Source: CAIWHR01 sp963809965 (GTDB taxonomy: Bacteria; Pseudomonadota; Gammaproteobacteria; Burkholderiales; Casimicrobiaceae). Taken from it: a DNA stretch of 64,000 bases. This document shows positions 30,031-38,971 of this stretch, in pieces. The stretch covers positions 1-64,000 of the forward strand of contig CAWELU010000005.1 of NCBI GenBank assembly GCA_963809965.1, in the 5' to 3' direction. The stretch's first letter is position 1. Every line of letters starts with the position of its first letter. Both the position numbers and the translations under genes were made by a program. Below the pieces are notes generated by a model. That model ran no database searches and was not told the DNA's origin. It saw only the letters and a program-made list of their open reading frames with translations.

Positions 30031-31059
30031 TCACATGGCATCGGCGGCCGCCGTCCGCGGCCGCCGGGCGCGCCATCGCTCGAGCGCCCAGACGGTCGCC
30101 CAGGCATACAGCGCCACGCCGACGAACAGGCTGACGCGCATCGCGGCGCCTTCGAGCACGCTCTTGCCGCTGGCGCTGTCCTCGATCGCCGGGCCGAGCA
30201 GGATCAGCGACGTGATCAGCGCGTTGCTCCAGAACGAGGGCCGCAAGCGCGTGCGCCGGGCGCCGAACAGCGCCGATCCGGCCCACAGCGCGGCGGCCAT
30301 CAGCCACAGCATCAGCATCCACAGGCTGGGCCACAGCGACAGTCCGAGCCAGACCGCCAGCGCGATCAGGGCGCCCATCAGCGTCGAGCCGACGAGTTCG
30401 CGCCCGGCGTGGCGGGCATCGGTCTCGCCGGCCTGCTGGCCGAGCGCCACCGTCTTCATGATCGCCGCCAGGTAGAACGACGGATCGGTCAGCGCGAGCA
30501 CGAACACCGGCATCACGATCAGCGTGCCGCGCCAGGCGATCCAGCGCGCGCTCTCGCGGTCGGGCGCGTGCCGCCACGGCCGCGGAAGCAGGCGCCGGCG
30601 GATCGGGAAAGATGGCGCTCGATGCCGCGCTGACCACCGCCCCGACGAGCACGCCGACCGCCAGCGTCAGGCTGCGAGCCGCCGATCAGCGCCTGCTCCA
30701 GCACGCCGGCCACCGGGATCAGCGTGAACGCCAGCACCAGCACCGTGGTCAGCGGGTTGGCGCGCAGCTGGCCGACGTAGAACAGCACGAACAGCACCAC
30801 CGCCGTCAGCAGCAGGCCGGCGGCGGCATAGTGTTCGAGCAGCGGCACCATCAGCACGCCGGCGGCGACGAGCCCGGCGAACACGCACCGCGACCACGAC
30901 CGCCTTGACCATCGGCAGCGGCGGACCCGGCTTGCACAGCACCAGCACCGCCATGATGCAGACGACAAAGGGCGCCTGCAGCGCCAGGCCGTAGGCGACG
31001 AACACGGCCAGGCCCAGGCCGATCGTCAGCCGCAGAGCCGCCTTGTCGCCCCGGTGCAT
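30031..31059 (-). pseudogene. DUF2955 / FUSC-like inner-membrane protein, multiply frameshifted
   Basis: The ATG at 31059 gives MHRGDKAALRLTIGLGLAVF and ALQAPFVVCIMAVLVLCK. After a shift near 30895 the frame continues as FAGLVAAGVLMVPLLEHYAA and LTTVLVLAFTLIPVAGVLE. After another near 30680 and one near 30540, it ends in FVLALTDPSFYLAAIMKTVA and SLFVGVALYAWATVWALERW. Repaired length is about 340 residues with 8-10 membrane segments, as expected for DUF2955. It starts 8 bp after the HlyD gene stop. Such proteins sit with HlyD adaptors in efflux operons and presumably form the inner-membrane part. Confidence 0.75.
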
Positions 31060-31067
31060 GTCGCTGC

Positions 31068-32227
31068 TCAGTACAGGTAGGTCACCCAGCTGACGACGCG
31101 CATGTACAACGCGGCCAGCGGGTTCATCCACGGGTGGTCGCCGGTGTAGACCAGCACGTCGGCCTGGCCGCCGATGCGCACCGACTTCAGGTGCGGCAAT
31201 GCGCGTCGGCATCGAACTCCACCGCCACCGGGATGCGTTGCGCCTGGCGCAGCCAGTCGCGGCTGTTCTGCACCACCGGCAGCGTGCCCGGCGGTGTCGA
31301 CTGGCCGCTGCCGACGCCGCCGCCGATGCTGCGCACGCGGCCCTTCAGCACCTCGCCGGGCATCACGTCGAGCACGATCGCGACCTCGTCGCCGGGATCG
31401 ATGTGGCCGATGTTGTTCTCGGTCAGGTCGGCGCTGATCCACAGGTCGTGCATCGCGATCAGCGTCATCACCGGCGCGCCGGGCTGCGCGAAGTGGCCGA
31501 CGTCGGTGCGCAGGTCGGTGACCACGCCGCGCGCCGGCGCGAACACGCGGGTGCGCGCGAGGTCGAGTTCGGCCTTCTCCACCGCCGCCACGGCGCTGCG
31601 CAGCTGCGCGTTGTCGTCGCCGGCTTCACCGGCGGCCTCCTGCGCCTTGCGCAGGTCGGCCTCGGCGCGGCGCACCTTGCTGCGCGCCTCGTCGCGGGTG
31701 GCCTGCGCGATCTCGAGGCGGCGCACCGAGATCGCGCCGGGATCCTCGTCGTGCAGCTTTTCCAGCCGGCTGGCGTCGCGTTCGGCGATGTCGCGGCCGG
31801 CTTCGGACACCGCCAGCGACGCCCGCGCCGCCTCGACCGCGGCCACCGAACCCTTGACCGAACTGCGCACCGACTCAAGATCGGCGCGCGCGCGCGCCAG
31901 CGCGATGCGGTAGGGCTGCGGGTCGATGTCGAACAGCGGCTGGCCGGGCTGCACCTCGTCGTTGTTGCGGATGTGCACGGCCAGCACCTTGCCGGCGACT
32001 TCGGCCGCCACCGGCACGACGAAGGCCTGGACGCGCGCCTGCGAGGTGCTCGGCGTGAGGCGGTCGCCGACGAAGTACAGGACCAGGCTGGCGACGATGA
32101 GCACGGCGATGACCAGGGCGCCGACGCGGGCGCCGCGGCCGGCGGGCGCGGCCGCCGCTTTCGATGGCGTCGGGACGCTCGGACTCGGGGAGGTTGCGTC
32201 GGGCGGGACGGCAGGATCCTGGCTCAT
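31068..32227 (-). pseudogene. HlyD/EmrA-family membrane fusion protein, frameshifted near its end
   Basis: The ATG at 32227 overlaps the NodT stop as ATGA. The N-terminal cytoplasmic Pro/Ala-rich tail is followed by one membrane helix (VGALVIAVLIVASLVLYFVG), a first lipoyl half (VAAEVAGKVLAVHIRNNDEV), a long coiled-coil hairpin (about 90-210), a second lipoyl half (LARTRVFAPARGVVTDLRTD) and a barrel domain. A frameshift near 31199 separates VAVEFDADAH from LPHLKSVRIGGQADVLVYTG and the C-terminus RVVSWVTYLY. Repaired, it is about 386 residues. It would link the DUF2955 protein to the NodT channel. Confidence 0.82.
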
Positions 32228-33780
32228 GGCTCGTGGCTCGTGCTGGACGGCAGGAACTCCGCCGAAGGCGGCGGCAACGGGGCCTGCAGCAGCGCCTTCC
32301 AGTCGCTGCGCTCGCCCATCGTGGTTTGCGTGGCGTCGTCGAGCACCGGCCGCGAGCGCGCCGGCCTGCCAGCCGCCGCCCATCGCCTTGTAGACCGCGA
32401 TCAGGTACTGAACCACGCCGCCCTGGCTGGCGACCAGGCGTTCCTGCGCGCTGAACAGCGCACGCTGCGAATCGAGCACGCGCTGGAAGTCGACCAGCCC
32501 CTCGCGATACTGGACCGTCGCGATGTCGAGCGAGCGCCTTGCGGCCTGCACCGCATCGCGCAGGATGTCGACCTGCGCCCGGGTGTAGGCGAAGCCGCTC
32601 GCCGCATCGTCCAGTTCGCGCGCGGCACGCAGCACCACGTCCTGGTACTGCTCGTACAGCTGCTGGAAGCGCGCGTCCTGCACCAGCACCTGGTTCGTCA
32701 GCCGCCCGTGGTCGAACACGTTCCATACCAGCGCCGGTCCGAGGGCCCAGGCGAGCGTGGCGCCGGGCGAACCGAAGGTGGTGGCCGACAGACCCACCGA
32801 CCCGGCGAGCGCGATCGACGGATACAGCGCCGCCTCGCTGATGCCGATCTGCGCCGACTGCGCAGCCAGCTGCATCTCGGCCGCGCGCACGTCGGGCCGG
32901 CGCCGCAGCAGCTCGGCCGGCACGTCGACGATCACCTCGAGCGGCGCTTCGGGGATCTTCGCGCGCCCTTGCTGCAGCTCGGGCAGCGCATCGGGCGGCC
33001 GTGCGAGCAGCACGCACAGCGCGTTGCGCGTCTGGCGCAGGCTGCTCTCGAGTCTCGGGGATCGTCGCCAGCGTGCTCAGGTACTGCGAGCGGGCCTGCT
33101 GCACGTCGAGCTCGGCATCGTTGCCGCTGCGGAACAGCCGCTCGGTGATCTCCAGGCTGCGCGCCTGGATCGCCGCGTTCTCGTGCGCGATGCGCAGCCG
33201 CAGCTCGGTGGTGCGGATCGATCGCGTACAGGCTCGCCGCCTGGGCCGCGACCAGCACCTGCACGTCGTCGTACTGCGCGATGCTGCGCGAAGTAGGCGG
33301 CATCGGCCGACTCGATGCCGCGCTTGAACTTGCCCCAGAAGTCCAGCTCCCAGGCCAGGTCGAAGGCCAGGCCGGCCGACCCGAACGTCGTGCCCTGGCC
33401 GTTGCTGCCCCGGTTGCCGGCGACGCAGGGCCTGCGCGTTGACCTGCTGCAGCTGCGGATACAGCGCGCTGCCGGCGATGCCGAGCTGGGCGCGCGCCTC
33501 CATGATGCGAATGCCGGCGGTGCGAACGCCCGGGTTCAGCCGCTGCGCCTCGGCGACCAATTGGTCGAGCACCGGGTCGTCGAAGTAGCGCCACCACTCG
33601 TCGCGCGCAGGTCGTGCGCGTGCGCGGCGCTTCGTCGGCCAGCGTGCGCCATGCGCCGCCGGACCAGTCCTGCAGCCAGGGCACCGCGGGCGAGCGGAAA
33701 TCCGGCCCGAGCGTCGTGCAGGCGCTCAGCAGCATGCCCGCGAGCACCGCCAGACGCACCAGCCCGCGCTGCGCTGCCAT
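32224..33780 (-). pseudogene. NodT-family outer-membrane efflux lipoprotein, multiply frameshifted
   Basis: The ATG at 33780 starts a lipoprotein signal peptide (VRLAVLAGMLLSACTTLGPDF). The coding trace jumps frame at least four times: SGGAWRTLADEAP; LVAEAQRLNPGVRTAGIRIM; YDDVQVLVAAQAASLYA; RIAHENAAIQARSLEITERL; then a long intact stretch from about 33000 (LRRRPDVRAAEMQLAAQSAQ, WNVFDHGRLTNQVLVQDARF, GLVDFQRVLDSQRALFSAQE); and a final jump near 32345 to DDATQTTMGERSDWKALLQ with the stop at 32224. Two OEP repeats are recognisable. It overlaps the HlyD start by 4 bp, a typical RND/EmrAB-type efflux order. Confidence 0.8.
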
Positions 33781-33795
33781 CGGGCGCACGCGGCT

Positions 33796-34928
33796 TCAGT
33801 CCGCCGCGGTCTCGCTGGCGTCGCCGGCCGGCCGTCGCGCGTCCGGGTTGGCCGCGACCCAGCCCATGAAGATCTGGTAGCCCAGCGCCAGCAGCGTCGC
33901 ACCGACGAACAGGCCGAGGATGCCGGCCGCGGCCATGCCGCCGAGCGCGCCGAGCAGGATCACCGGCATCGGCGCATCGACGCCGCGGCCGAGCATCAGC
34001 GGCTTGAGCACGTTGTCGGCCATGCCGGCGACGAACAGCAGCACCGAGTACACGACGGCCTCGCCGGTGCCGTAGCCGCCGCTCATCCAGAGGTAGGCGA
34101 TCGCCGGCAGCGTGACGATCAGCGCCGGCACCTGCGCGATGCCGAGCACGAGCACGACGACCGCCAGCACGCCGGCCAGCGGCACGCCGGCGAGGAGCAG
34201 GCACAGGCCGACAAGGATGGCCTGGATGAAGGCGATGCCGATCACGCCCTGGGCGACGGCGCGGATCGTGGCCACCGACAGCACGGTGAACTCGTCGCCG
34301 CGCTCGGGGCCGACGATGCGCGCGAAGATCGCCCGGCTGGCACGATCGCCGGCCTCGCCGAAGGCCATGATGATGCCGGCGATGATGAAGGCGGCGACGA
34401 ACTTGAGGATGTCGCCGCCGATGCTGGCCACCATCGCCAGCGCCGTCTTCGCCAGTTCACCGATCTTCGGCTGCAGGCTCTTGACCAGCGCCGGCAGGTC
34501 GGTGTGGGCCAGTTGCCAGACCGCGATGGATCCTCTCGCCCGACCAGCGGCCAGTCGGCGACGCCCGGCCCGGGCGGCGGGATCTGCAGCGTGTTCTGCT
34601 GCACGTCTTCGATCAGCCGCTGCACCGAGTCGCCGATCGAACTCACCAGCACCGCCGTGGGCGCGACGATCAGCGTGATGCCGAGCACGGTGATCAGCGT
34701 GGCCGCCCAGCCCTTGCGGCCTCCCAGCCGACGGGCCAGCGCCTGGTGCAGCGGATACAGCGTGACGGCCAGGATCAGCGCCCAGACCATCAGCACCAGG
34801 AAGGGCGAGAAGATCTGGTAGCACAGCATCACCAGCGCCAGGATCAGGCCGGCGCGAATCAGGACGTCGAGCAGCCGGCCTTGGTCCCGCGCGTCGAAGG
34901 CGCTATTGGTTGCCTTGGGATCGTGCAT
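33796..34928 (-). pseudogene. AI-2E family transporter (TqsA/PerM type), frameshifted
   Basis: The ATG at 34928 (MHDPKATNSAFDARDQGRLL) follows GGGGAGAACGACC. Eight membrane segments are recognisable, for example VLIRAGLILALVMLCYQIFS, FIIAGIIMAFGEAG, VVLVLGIAQVPALIVTLPAI and GILGLFVGATLLALGYQIF. A frameshift near 34533 separates PPGPGVADWPLVGRE from AVWQLAHTDLPALVKSLQP. Repaired, it is about 377 residues, the normal family size. It is first in the cluster with NodT, HlyD, DUF2955 and a K+ channel, all on the minus strand with gaps of 15 bp or less, so probably one transcript. Confidence 0.82.
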
Positions 34929-35386
34929 GGTCGTTCTCCCCATTTCCGCCGGCGACTCCCCCACGAGTCGCCGACTTGCGCTTCTGCGGCCTGTTGGCGC
35001 GTTGCCGGATGTTTTGCAGGTCCGCGTCCGAGCGTCTAAGGATAGAAAATCCAACAGCCCGACGCGTCATCGGGAGCAGCGTAGCACGTCTTGACTTGCC
35101 CGGACCGACGGGAGGCTGGGGTGATCGGGCGTCGCCGCGACGCCGTGATTACCCGGCATCGGGCGTTTCGCGAGCATCAGCAAGCGCGCCTGGTGGCCGT
35201 CGGCATGCGCCGGTTCGCCGGCGCGGGATCGCCGGGCGCCGGTCGCCTCGTCAATGGCCGCTTAGCGGCGAATTCCTCAGCGACAGCGAGCGGCAGCTGT
35301 TGGGCCGGTGACCGCCGCTGACCCGCGCGCGCCGAATGGCTGCTCCCCGAACGACGTCGGCCGCCCGGTGCTCCGCAATCCGCGTC
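34929..35386. other. Intergenic, promoter region of the envelope cluster
   Basis: About 460 bp without a convincing frame. It must contain the promoter of the 34928-29558 cluster. Decayed pieces of the CGAATGGCTGCT / GCGGCGAA intergenic repeat are visible at about 35250-35350. Confidence 0.45.
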
Positions 35387-36820
35387 CTATCCTTTTAGCC
35401 GTAAGATGTTGTATGCGGTGACCGAGCGGTGGAAGCCCTTGAGCGAGAAATCACCGATCGCCTCGGCCTCCACGAGGTCCTCTATCGTCCAGAGAAAGCG
35501 CCGGGGGGCCAAGATCTGGCCTGGTTTGGCCTCGGCACAGAGTCGAGCGGCCAGATTTGTTACGGACCCGATCGCGCTGTAGTCCCACCGGCCTTCGAAG
35601 CCGATTGCGCCAATCGTCGCAAAGCCCTGCGCGATGCCCATGCCCAAGCTCAGCTCGTAGCCGCGCTTGACCCAGGCCTCCACCATGCGGCCAATACACT
35701 CGCGAATCGCAAGTGCCATTCGCACCGCGCGTTCGGCGGGATTTGGGATCGGCACCGGATCATTGAAGAGAATCGTTATCCCGTCGCCGGTAAAATGCTC
35801 GAGCGTGCCTTCGTATTCGAGGATCAGCTTGCCGGTGACCTCGTGGAACTCGCGTAGCACGCCCATCACCTCCTCGGGCTCCCCGACCTCGGCGAAGGCG
35901 GTAAAGCCCCGCAGGTCGAGGAACACGACCGTGATTTCGCGACGATGGCTCTTGAGGGGATCGTCCACATCCCCGTCCACGATCAGGTCGGCAAGCTGAG
36001 GCGAGAAGAAACGCTTGAGGCGGCCCAGACGATCGAGCTGGGCTACCTGCTCCTCGACACGATGTTCCAGGGTCCGGTTCCACTCGGAAAGCTCAGCGGC
36101 CTGCGCCTGGAGACGAGCGGCTTGATCCTCGGTTGTGTCGTGAAGTTCCTTGATCCGAAGCATCGACCTGACCCGGGCCACGAGCGCGGCCTGGTCCACA
36201 GGCTTTGTCAGGTATTCATCACCACCTGCCTCCAGCCCGGCAACGACGTCCCTTTGATCTGCCCTCGCCGTGACCATGACAATGGGCATGAAGGGGAGTG
36301 AGCAATCTGCCTTGAGCTGGCGGCAGACCTCGATTCCGTCCATGCCGGGCATCATGATGTCGAGCAGGACGAGGTCGGGCTGCGTCTCGCGAGCCGTGAC
36401 CAAGGCTTCCTCCCCGTCACCTGCCGTCGCCGCTACTGCAAGGCACGCGTCGATCAGGTCGGCGACGATACGATCATCGATATCGAGGTCCCCTTCGTAT
36501 TCGCCGAGGTTGCGAATGCCATGGCATTTCGCCAGTACGCGCCAGACCTCCGGGCCGAGTCCCAGTGTGTGCGGCAATACCTGAAAAACGATATAACGAT
36601 TGCCAGCACGATAGCCGTGGTAGCGCAGCGCCGCCAGACAAAGCGCATGGGCGGCGTTGTACGCGAGATCGAAGCGCCCTTCGAGGGAGTTGGTCGCGTT
36701 TCTTGCGTCGTTCAGCCGCGCCAGTCCCGCACGTTTCAAGCCCGCGATTTCCTTGGCGTCCGGTGGTTCGGCCGCGAGGGCCTTTCCCGGGCCCGCCAGA
36801 TTATAAAGTGGTGAGGACAT
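35387..36820 (-). CDS. HEPN domain - truncated response-regulator receiver - class III cyclase fusion
   Basis: 477 residues, intact frame. Residues 1-129 are a HEPN-like all-helical domain (RFDLAYNAAHALCLAALRYH, YIVFQVLPHTLGLG, HGIRNLGEYEGDLDIDD); its RNxxEY motif replaces the canonical R-x4-6-H. At about 130 the sequence switches to a receiver domain missing its first strand and acidic pair: it enters at ATAGDGEEALVTARE, with phospho-acceptor Asp154 in DLVLLDIMMPGMDGIEV, Thr184 and Lys206. A coiled coil (about 230-270) leads to a cyclase domain (295-477) with metal Asp302 in VVFLDLRGFTAF and Asp346 in FTGDGITILF. The first 20 bp overlap the MNT gene at 36801, as in HEPN/MNT toxin-antitoxin pairs. 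A deletion probably fused the HEPN gene to a response regulator-cyclase gene. Confidence 0.8.
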   Translation of the reverse strand: MSSPLYNLAGPGKALAAEPPDAKEIAGLKRAGLARLNDARNATNSLEGRFDLAYNAAHALCLAALRYHGYRAGNRYIVFQVLPHTLGLGPEVWRVLAKCHGIRNLGEYEGDLDIDDRIVADLIDACLAVAATAGDGEEALVTARETQPDLVLLDIMMPGMDGIEVCRQLKADCSLPFMPIVMVTARADQRDVVAGLEAGGDEYLTKPVDQAALVARVRSMLRIKELHDTTEDQAARLQAQAAELSEWNRTLEHRVEEQVAQLDRLGRLKRFFSPQLADLIVDGDVDDPLKSHRREITVVFLDLRGFTAFAEVGEPEEVMGVLREFHEVTGKLILEYEGTLEHFTGDGITILFNDPVPIPNPAERAVRMALAIRECIGRMVEAWVKRGYELSLGMGIAQGFATIGAIGFEGRWDYSAIGSVTNLAARLCAEAKPGQILAPRRFLWTIEDLVEAEAIGDFSLKGFHRSVTAYNILRLKG

Positions 36821-37238
36821 CGTCCGACCCGATCAGCCAAACCTTGGGTTGCCCCAGTACCCGCTTGACGAATGCGGTGTCCTCCTGCCTGCGCTTCGCA
36901 AGCTGCTTACGCGTGTAAACGGTCGGGTTGACCGTTCTCCCCAATCGGGCAGCGGCGGCCTCCAATGAAGCGTATAGGTCTCCGTAACGGACCGTGTCGC
37001 TGATGACCATCAGGTCGATGTCGCTCGCAGCCGTGTCCTGCCGCTTCGCAACAGACCCGTAGACGAACGCGGCGAGAATATTTGGCGCGAGCGGTGCGAG
37101 GGCTGCGCGCAGGGGTTCGGCCAATCCGACCGTTTTCTGGACAATGCCGCAGAGCTCGGAGAACAGTGGCGAACTGGGATCGGCCTGGTAATGCTTCTGC
37201 GTCCCCAGCCGTCGCAGTTCGATCGCCGCTGTCCGAGT
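36801..37238 (-). pseudogene. MNT-type nucleotidyltransferase, 5'-truncated
   Basis: The nucleotidyltransferase core is intact: LAAFVYGSVAKRQDTAASDI, then DLMVISD, with the G-S-x9-D-x-D active-site pattern. A methionine at 37124 could start a 107-residue protein, but the open frame extends upstream to a stop at 37241-37239 and contains the end of the usual winged-helix domain (RRLGTQKHYQADPSSPLFSE). In this family that domain precedes the core, so the N-terminus has been cut away, apparently by the IS256 fragment at 37240-37419. In MNT/HEPN modules the MNT protein is the antitoxin that modifies or binds HEPN. It overlaps the HEPN gene by 20 bp. Confidence 0.75.
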
Positions 37239-37239
37239 T

Positions 37240-37419
37240 CACCCCGTGCTCGTAGAAATCCCATCCGAGCGCGTCGCTCACCTCCTCGTCGAGCGCCTAC
37301 TCGACGATCAAACGCGCGGCAGCGCGCACGAACTCGCTCTTGTCCACGCTTTCGCTCTCGCCGCTGATCATCGCTACGATCCGTTTGCGCGTCGTCTCCG
37401 ACGCCGGTACGCTTGCCAT
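37240..37419 (-). pseudogene. N-terminal fragment of an IS256-family transposase
   Basis: The ATG at 37419 reads MASVPASETTRKRIVAMISG, then KSEFVRAAARLIVE; after a frameshift near 37300, EEALDEEVSDALGWDFYEHG follows. The RLIVEEAL-x-x-EV-x-x-ALGR-x-YEHG block is diagnostic for IS256/Mutator transposases. Only about 60 of 400 codons remain. It cuts the MNT gene on one side and an unidentified gene on the other. Confidence 0.65.
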
Positions 37420-37484
37420 TGGGATGCCCCTTTGGTTGTCCGATCTGAACGCGGCCAAACGTTCAAACCGAAGGATGCATCCCA

Positions 37485-37668
37485 CCTCAAATTTCCAGCA
37501 AGTCTAGGTACCACTTCGGTGGAAGAGGTCGCGTTTGAGCTGGCGAAGGCGTCTGTCGATGACCCTCGCAACAAGGATGTCCTGACGAATCTGTCGATTC
37601 TGTTTGGGTATGCAAACGATAGAAAACGCGCTGCGCTGGCAAGTAGGTTGGCGGCGGAAGCGCGTTGA
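37485..37668 (+). pseudogene. 3' fragment of an unidentified gene
   Basis: Plus-strand reading SLGTTSVEEVAFELAKASVD, then NKDVLTNLSILFGYANDRKR, then ASRLAAEAR and TGA. The frame is protein-like but begins exactly where the IS256 fragment's upstream region ends, so the 5' part was lost. Family not recognised. It is on the same strand as the TIR operon that starts 218 bp later and may once have belonged to it. Confidence 0.4.
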
Positions 37669-37886
37669 CATTGCAGGGCCGCCTTGCCGTTCGCCGCCAC
37701 GAACGATTCTTCATCGCACGGGCGTTACGCCGGTCGCACTGCGGCGCCAAGTCCGCACATTCCGGCTTAGCAGCATCACGAATCGATCGATGCGCCCTTT
37801 TAAACAAAGGCGTGCGTATCGAGTTGCGTGCCCTGGCGTTGGCGCCTGTGCAATGCCGGGTAAGGACGTGACCAGGAGAAGATTAG

Positions 37887-38471
37887 TTGGCGTACGAACA
37901 TGACATTTTCTTGAGCTATCCACGCCAAGGACAGGTTGGTCAGTGGGTACATGAACACTTCCTGCCCGAACTGCAAGCGTGCCTCGATGGCCAGCTGGCG
38001 CAGGCTCCACGCATCTTTGTTGACGTGGCTCAGCCCACAGGAGTTGTTTGGCCAGCCAACATCCAGAAGGCACTGCTGGAAAGTCGCCTGCTAGTTGCTG
38101 TGTGGACGCCGCCCTACTTCCGATCTGAATGGTGTAAGGCGGAATGGATTAGCATGCTTGAACGCGAGACGGTTCTCGACGCTCAAGGACAGAGGCCGCC
38201 GAGAGGGTTGGTGTATCCCGTTGTCTACTCTGATGGAAAGCATTTCGACGCCCGAGCGAGGAGTACGCAGCAGCAGGACCTGAGCAACTATACATATCCC
38301 TTTCCTAGTTTTAGGGACACCGTTGCCTACCTGGCCTTTCACGACGCGATGAAGAAAATCGCGATCGAAATCGAGGAGCATCTCGATCAAGTTCCACCTT
38401 GGGACCATCGCTGGCCGCTTGTGGTCCCACCGGCAGCTCCAGCAAAGCCTCTTCGATTGGCGAGGCTCTGA
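37887..38471 (+). CDS. TIR domain protein
   Basis: 194 residues from a TTG at 37887, chosen because AGGAGAA ends 8 bases before it and the TIR strand A (YEHDIFLSYPRQGQV) begins at residue 3. TIR features: IFLSYPRQ (box 1-like), IFVDVAQPTGVVWPANIQKA, SRLLVAVWTPPYFRSEWCKA with the candidate catalytic Glu in S-E-W-C-K-A-E-W. The remaining 60 residues (helical, then Pro-rich) are unassigned. It is followed after 2 bp by the KGGVGR ATPase gene, so the two are coupled. Bacterial TIRs often cleave NAD+ as defence effectors; the FxsC-like variant seen here can also be a regulator. GC content is lower than the flanks, hinting at transfer. Confidence 0.85.
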   Translation: MAYEHDIFLSYPRQGQVGQWVHEHFLPELQACLDGQLAQAPRIFVDVAQPTGVVWPANIQKALLESRLLVAVWTPPYFRSEWCKAEWISMLERETVLDAQGQRPPRGLVYPVVYSDGKHFDARARSTQQQDLSNYTYPFPSFRDTVAYLAFHDAMKKIAIEIEEHLDQVPPWDHRWPLVVPPAAPAKPLRLARL

Positions 38472-38473
38472 GC

Positions 38474-38971
38474 ATGTCTGGGACGGTAGTCACTTTCTAT
38501 TCCTACAAGGGGGGTGTCGGTCGCACCTTTGCACTAGCGAACGTCGCAGTCCTGCTGGGTCGCTGGGGCTTTAGGGTTCTATGCGTCGATTGGGATCTTG
38601 AAGCTCCGGGGCTGCTCCACTTCTTCAGTTCCGATCAAGAGTGGGACCGTTCGAATGCGGGCTTAAAGAAGAGCGAGGCCGAGGGCCTAGTCGAATTGCT
38701 CACCGAGTTCCGCGCCAAGAGGGAAGTTCCTATACGGTGGCGTGATTATGTGTTTGCCACTGACACTGATCGAACGCCAGGTGTATCGCTCCTGAGCGCA
38801 GGTAAGGCCGACAACACCTACAGCAAACGACTTGACAAACTGAACTGGAATGGTTTGTACCGCGTCGGCTTGGGCAACGCGCTTGAAGTCATGTTTGAGG
38901 AGCTACGCGCCGAGTTCGACTACATCTTCATCGATTCGCGAACGGGGGTCACGGATTTTCTGGTATCGTGA
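38474..38971 (+). CDS. KGGVGR-type ParA/MinD-like ATPase, N-terminal part
   Basis: 165 residues from the ATG at 38474, 2 bp after the TIR gene. It begins MSGTVVTFYSYKGGVGRTFA: a deviant Walker A with K-G-G-V-G-R in place of K-G-G-V-G-K-S/T, the hallmark of a SIMIBI ATPase group found with TIR and other conflict domains. RVLCVDWDLEAPGLLHFF (Walker A' Asp) and FDYIFIDSRTGVTDF (Walker B) follow. Right after TDF the frame is lost (near 38957) and a TGA ends it at 38971. Re-reading one base back at GATTTTC gives SGIVTAQLPD and joins the next frame. Either a missing T in a T run, or -1 slippage. Confidence 0.8.
   Translation: MSGTVVTFYSYKGGVGRTFALANVAVLLGRWGFRVLCVDWDLEAPGLLHFFSSDQEWDRSNAGLKKSEAEGLVELLTEFRAKREVPIRWRDYVFATDTDRTPGVSLLSAGKADNTYSKRLDKLNWNGLYRVGLGNALEVMFEELRAEFDYIFIDSRTGVTDFLVS

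Noticed and set aside
31199..33148. 649-codon open frame on the plus strand
   Set aside because: It is antisense to the HlyD and NodT genes; its composition (Arg/His/Asp-rich) is that of a shadow frame, while motifs of known families lie on the minus strand.
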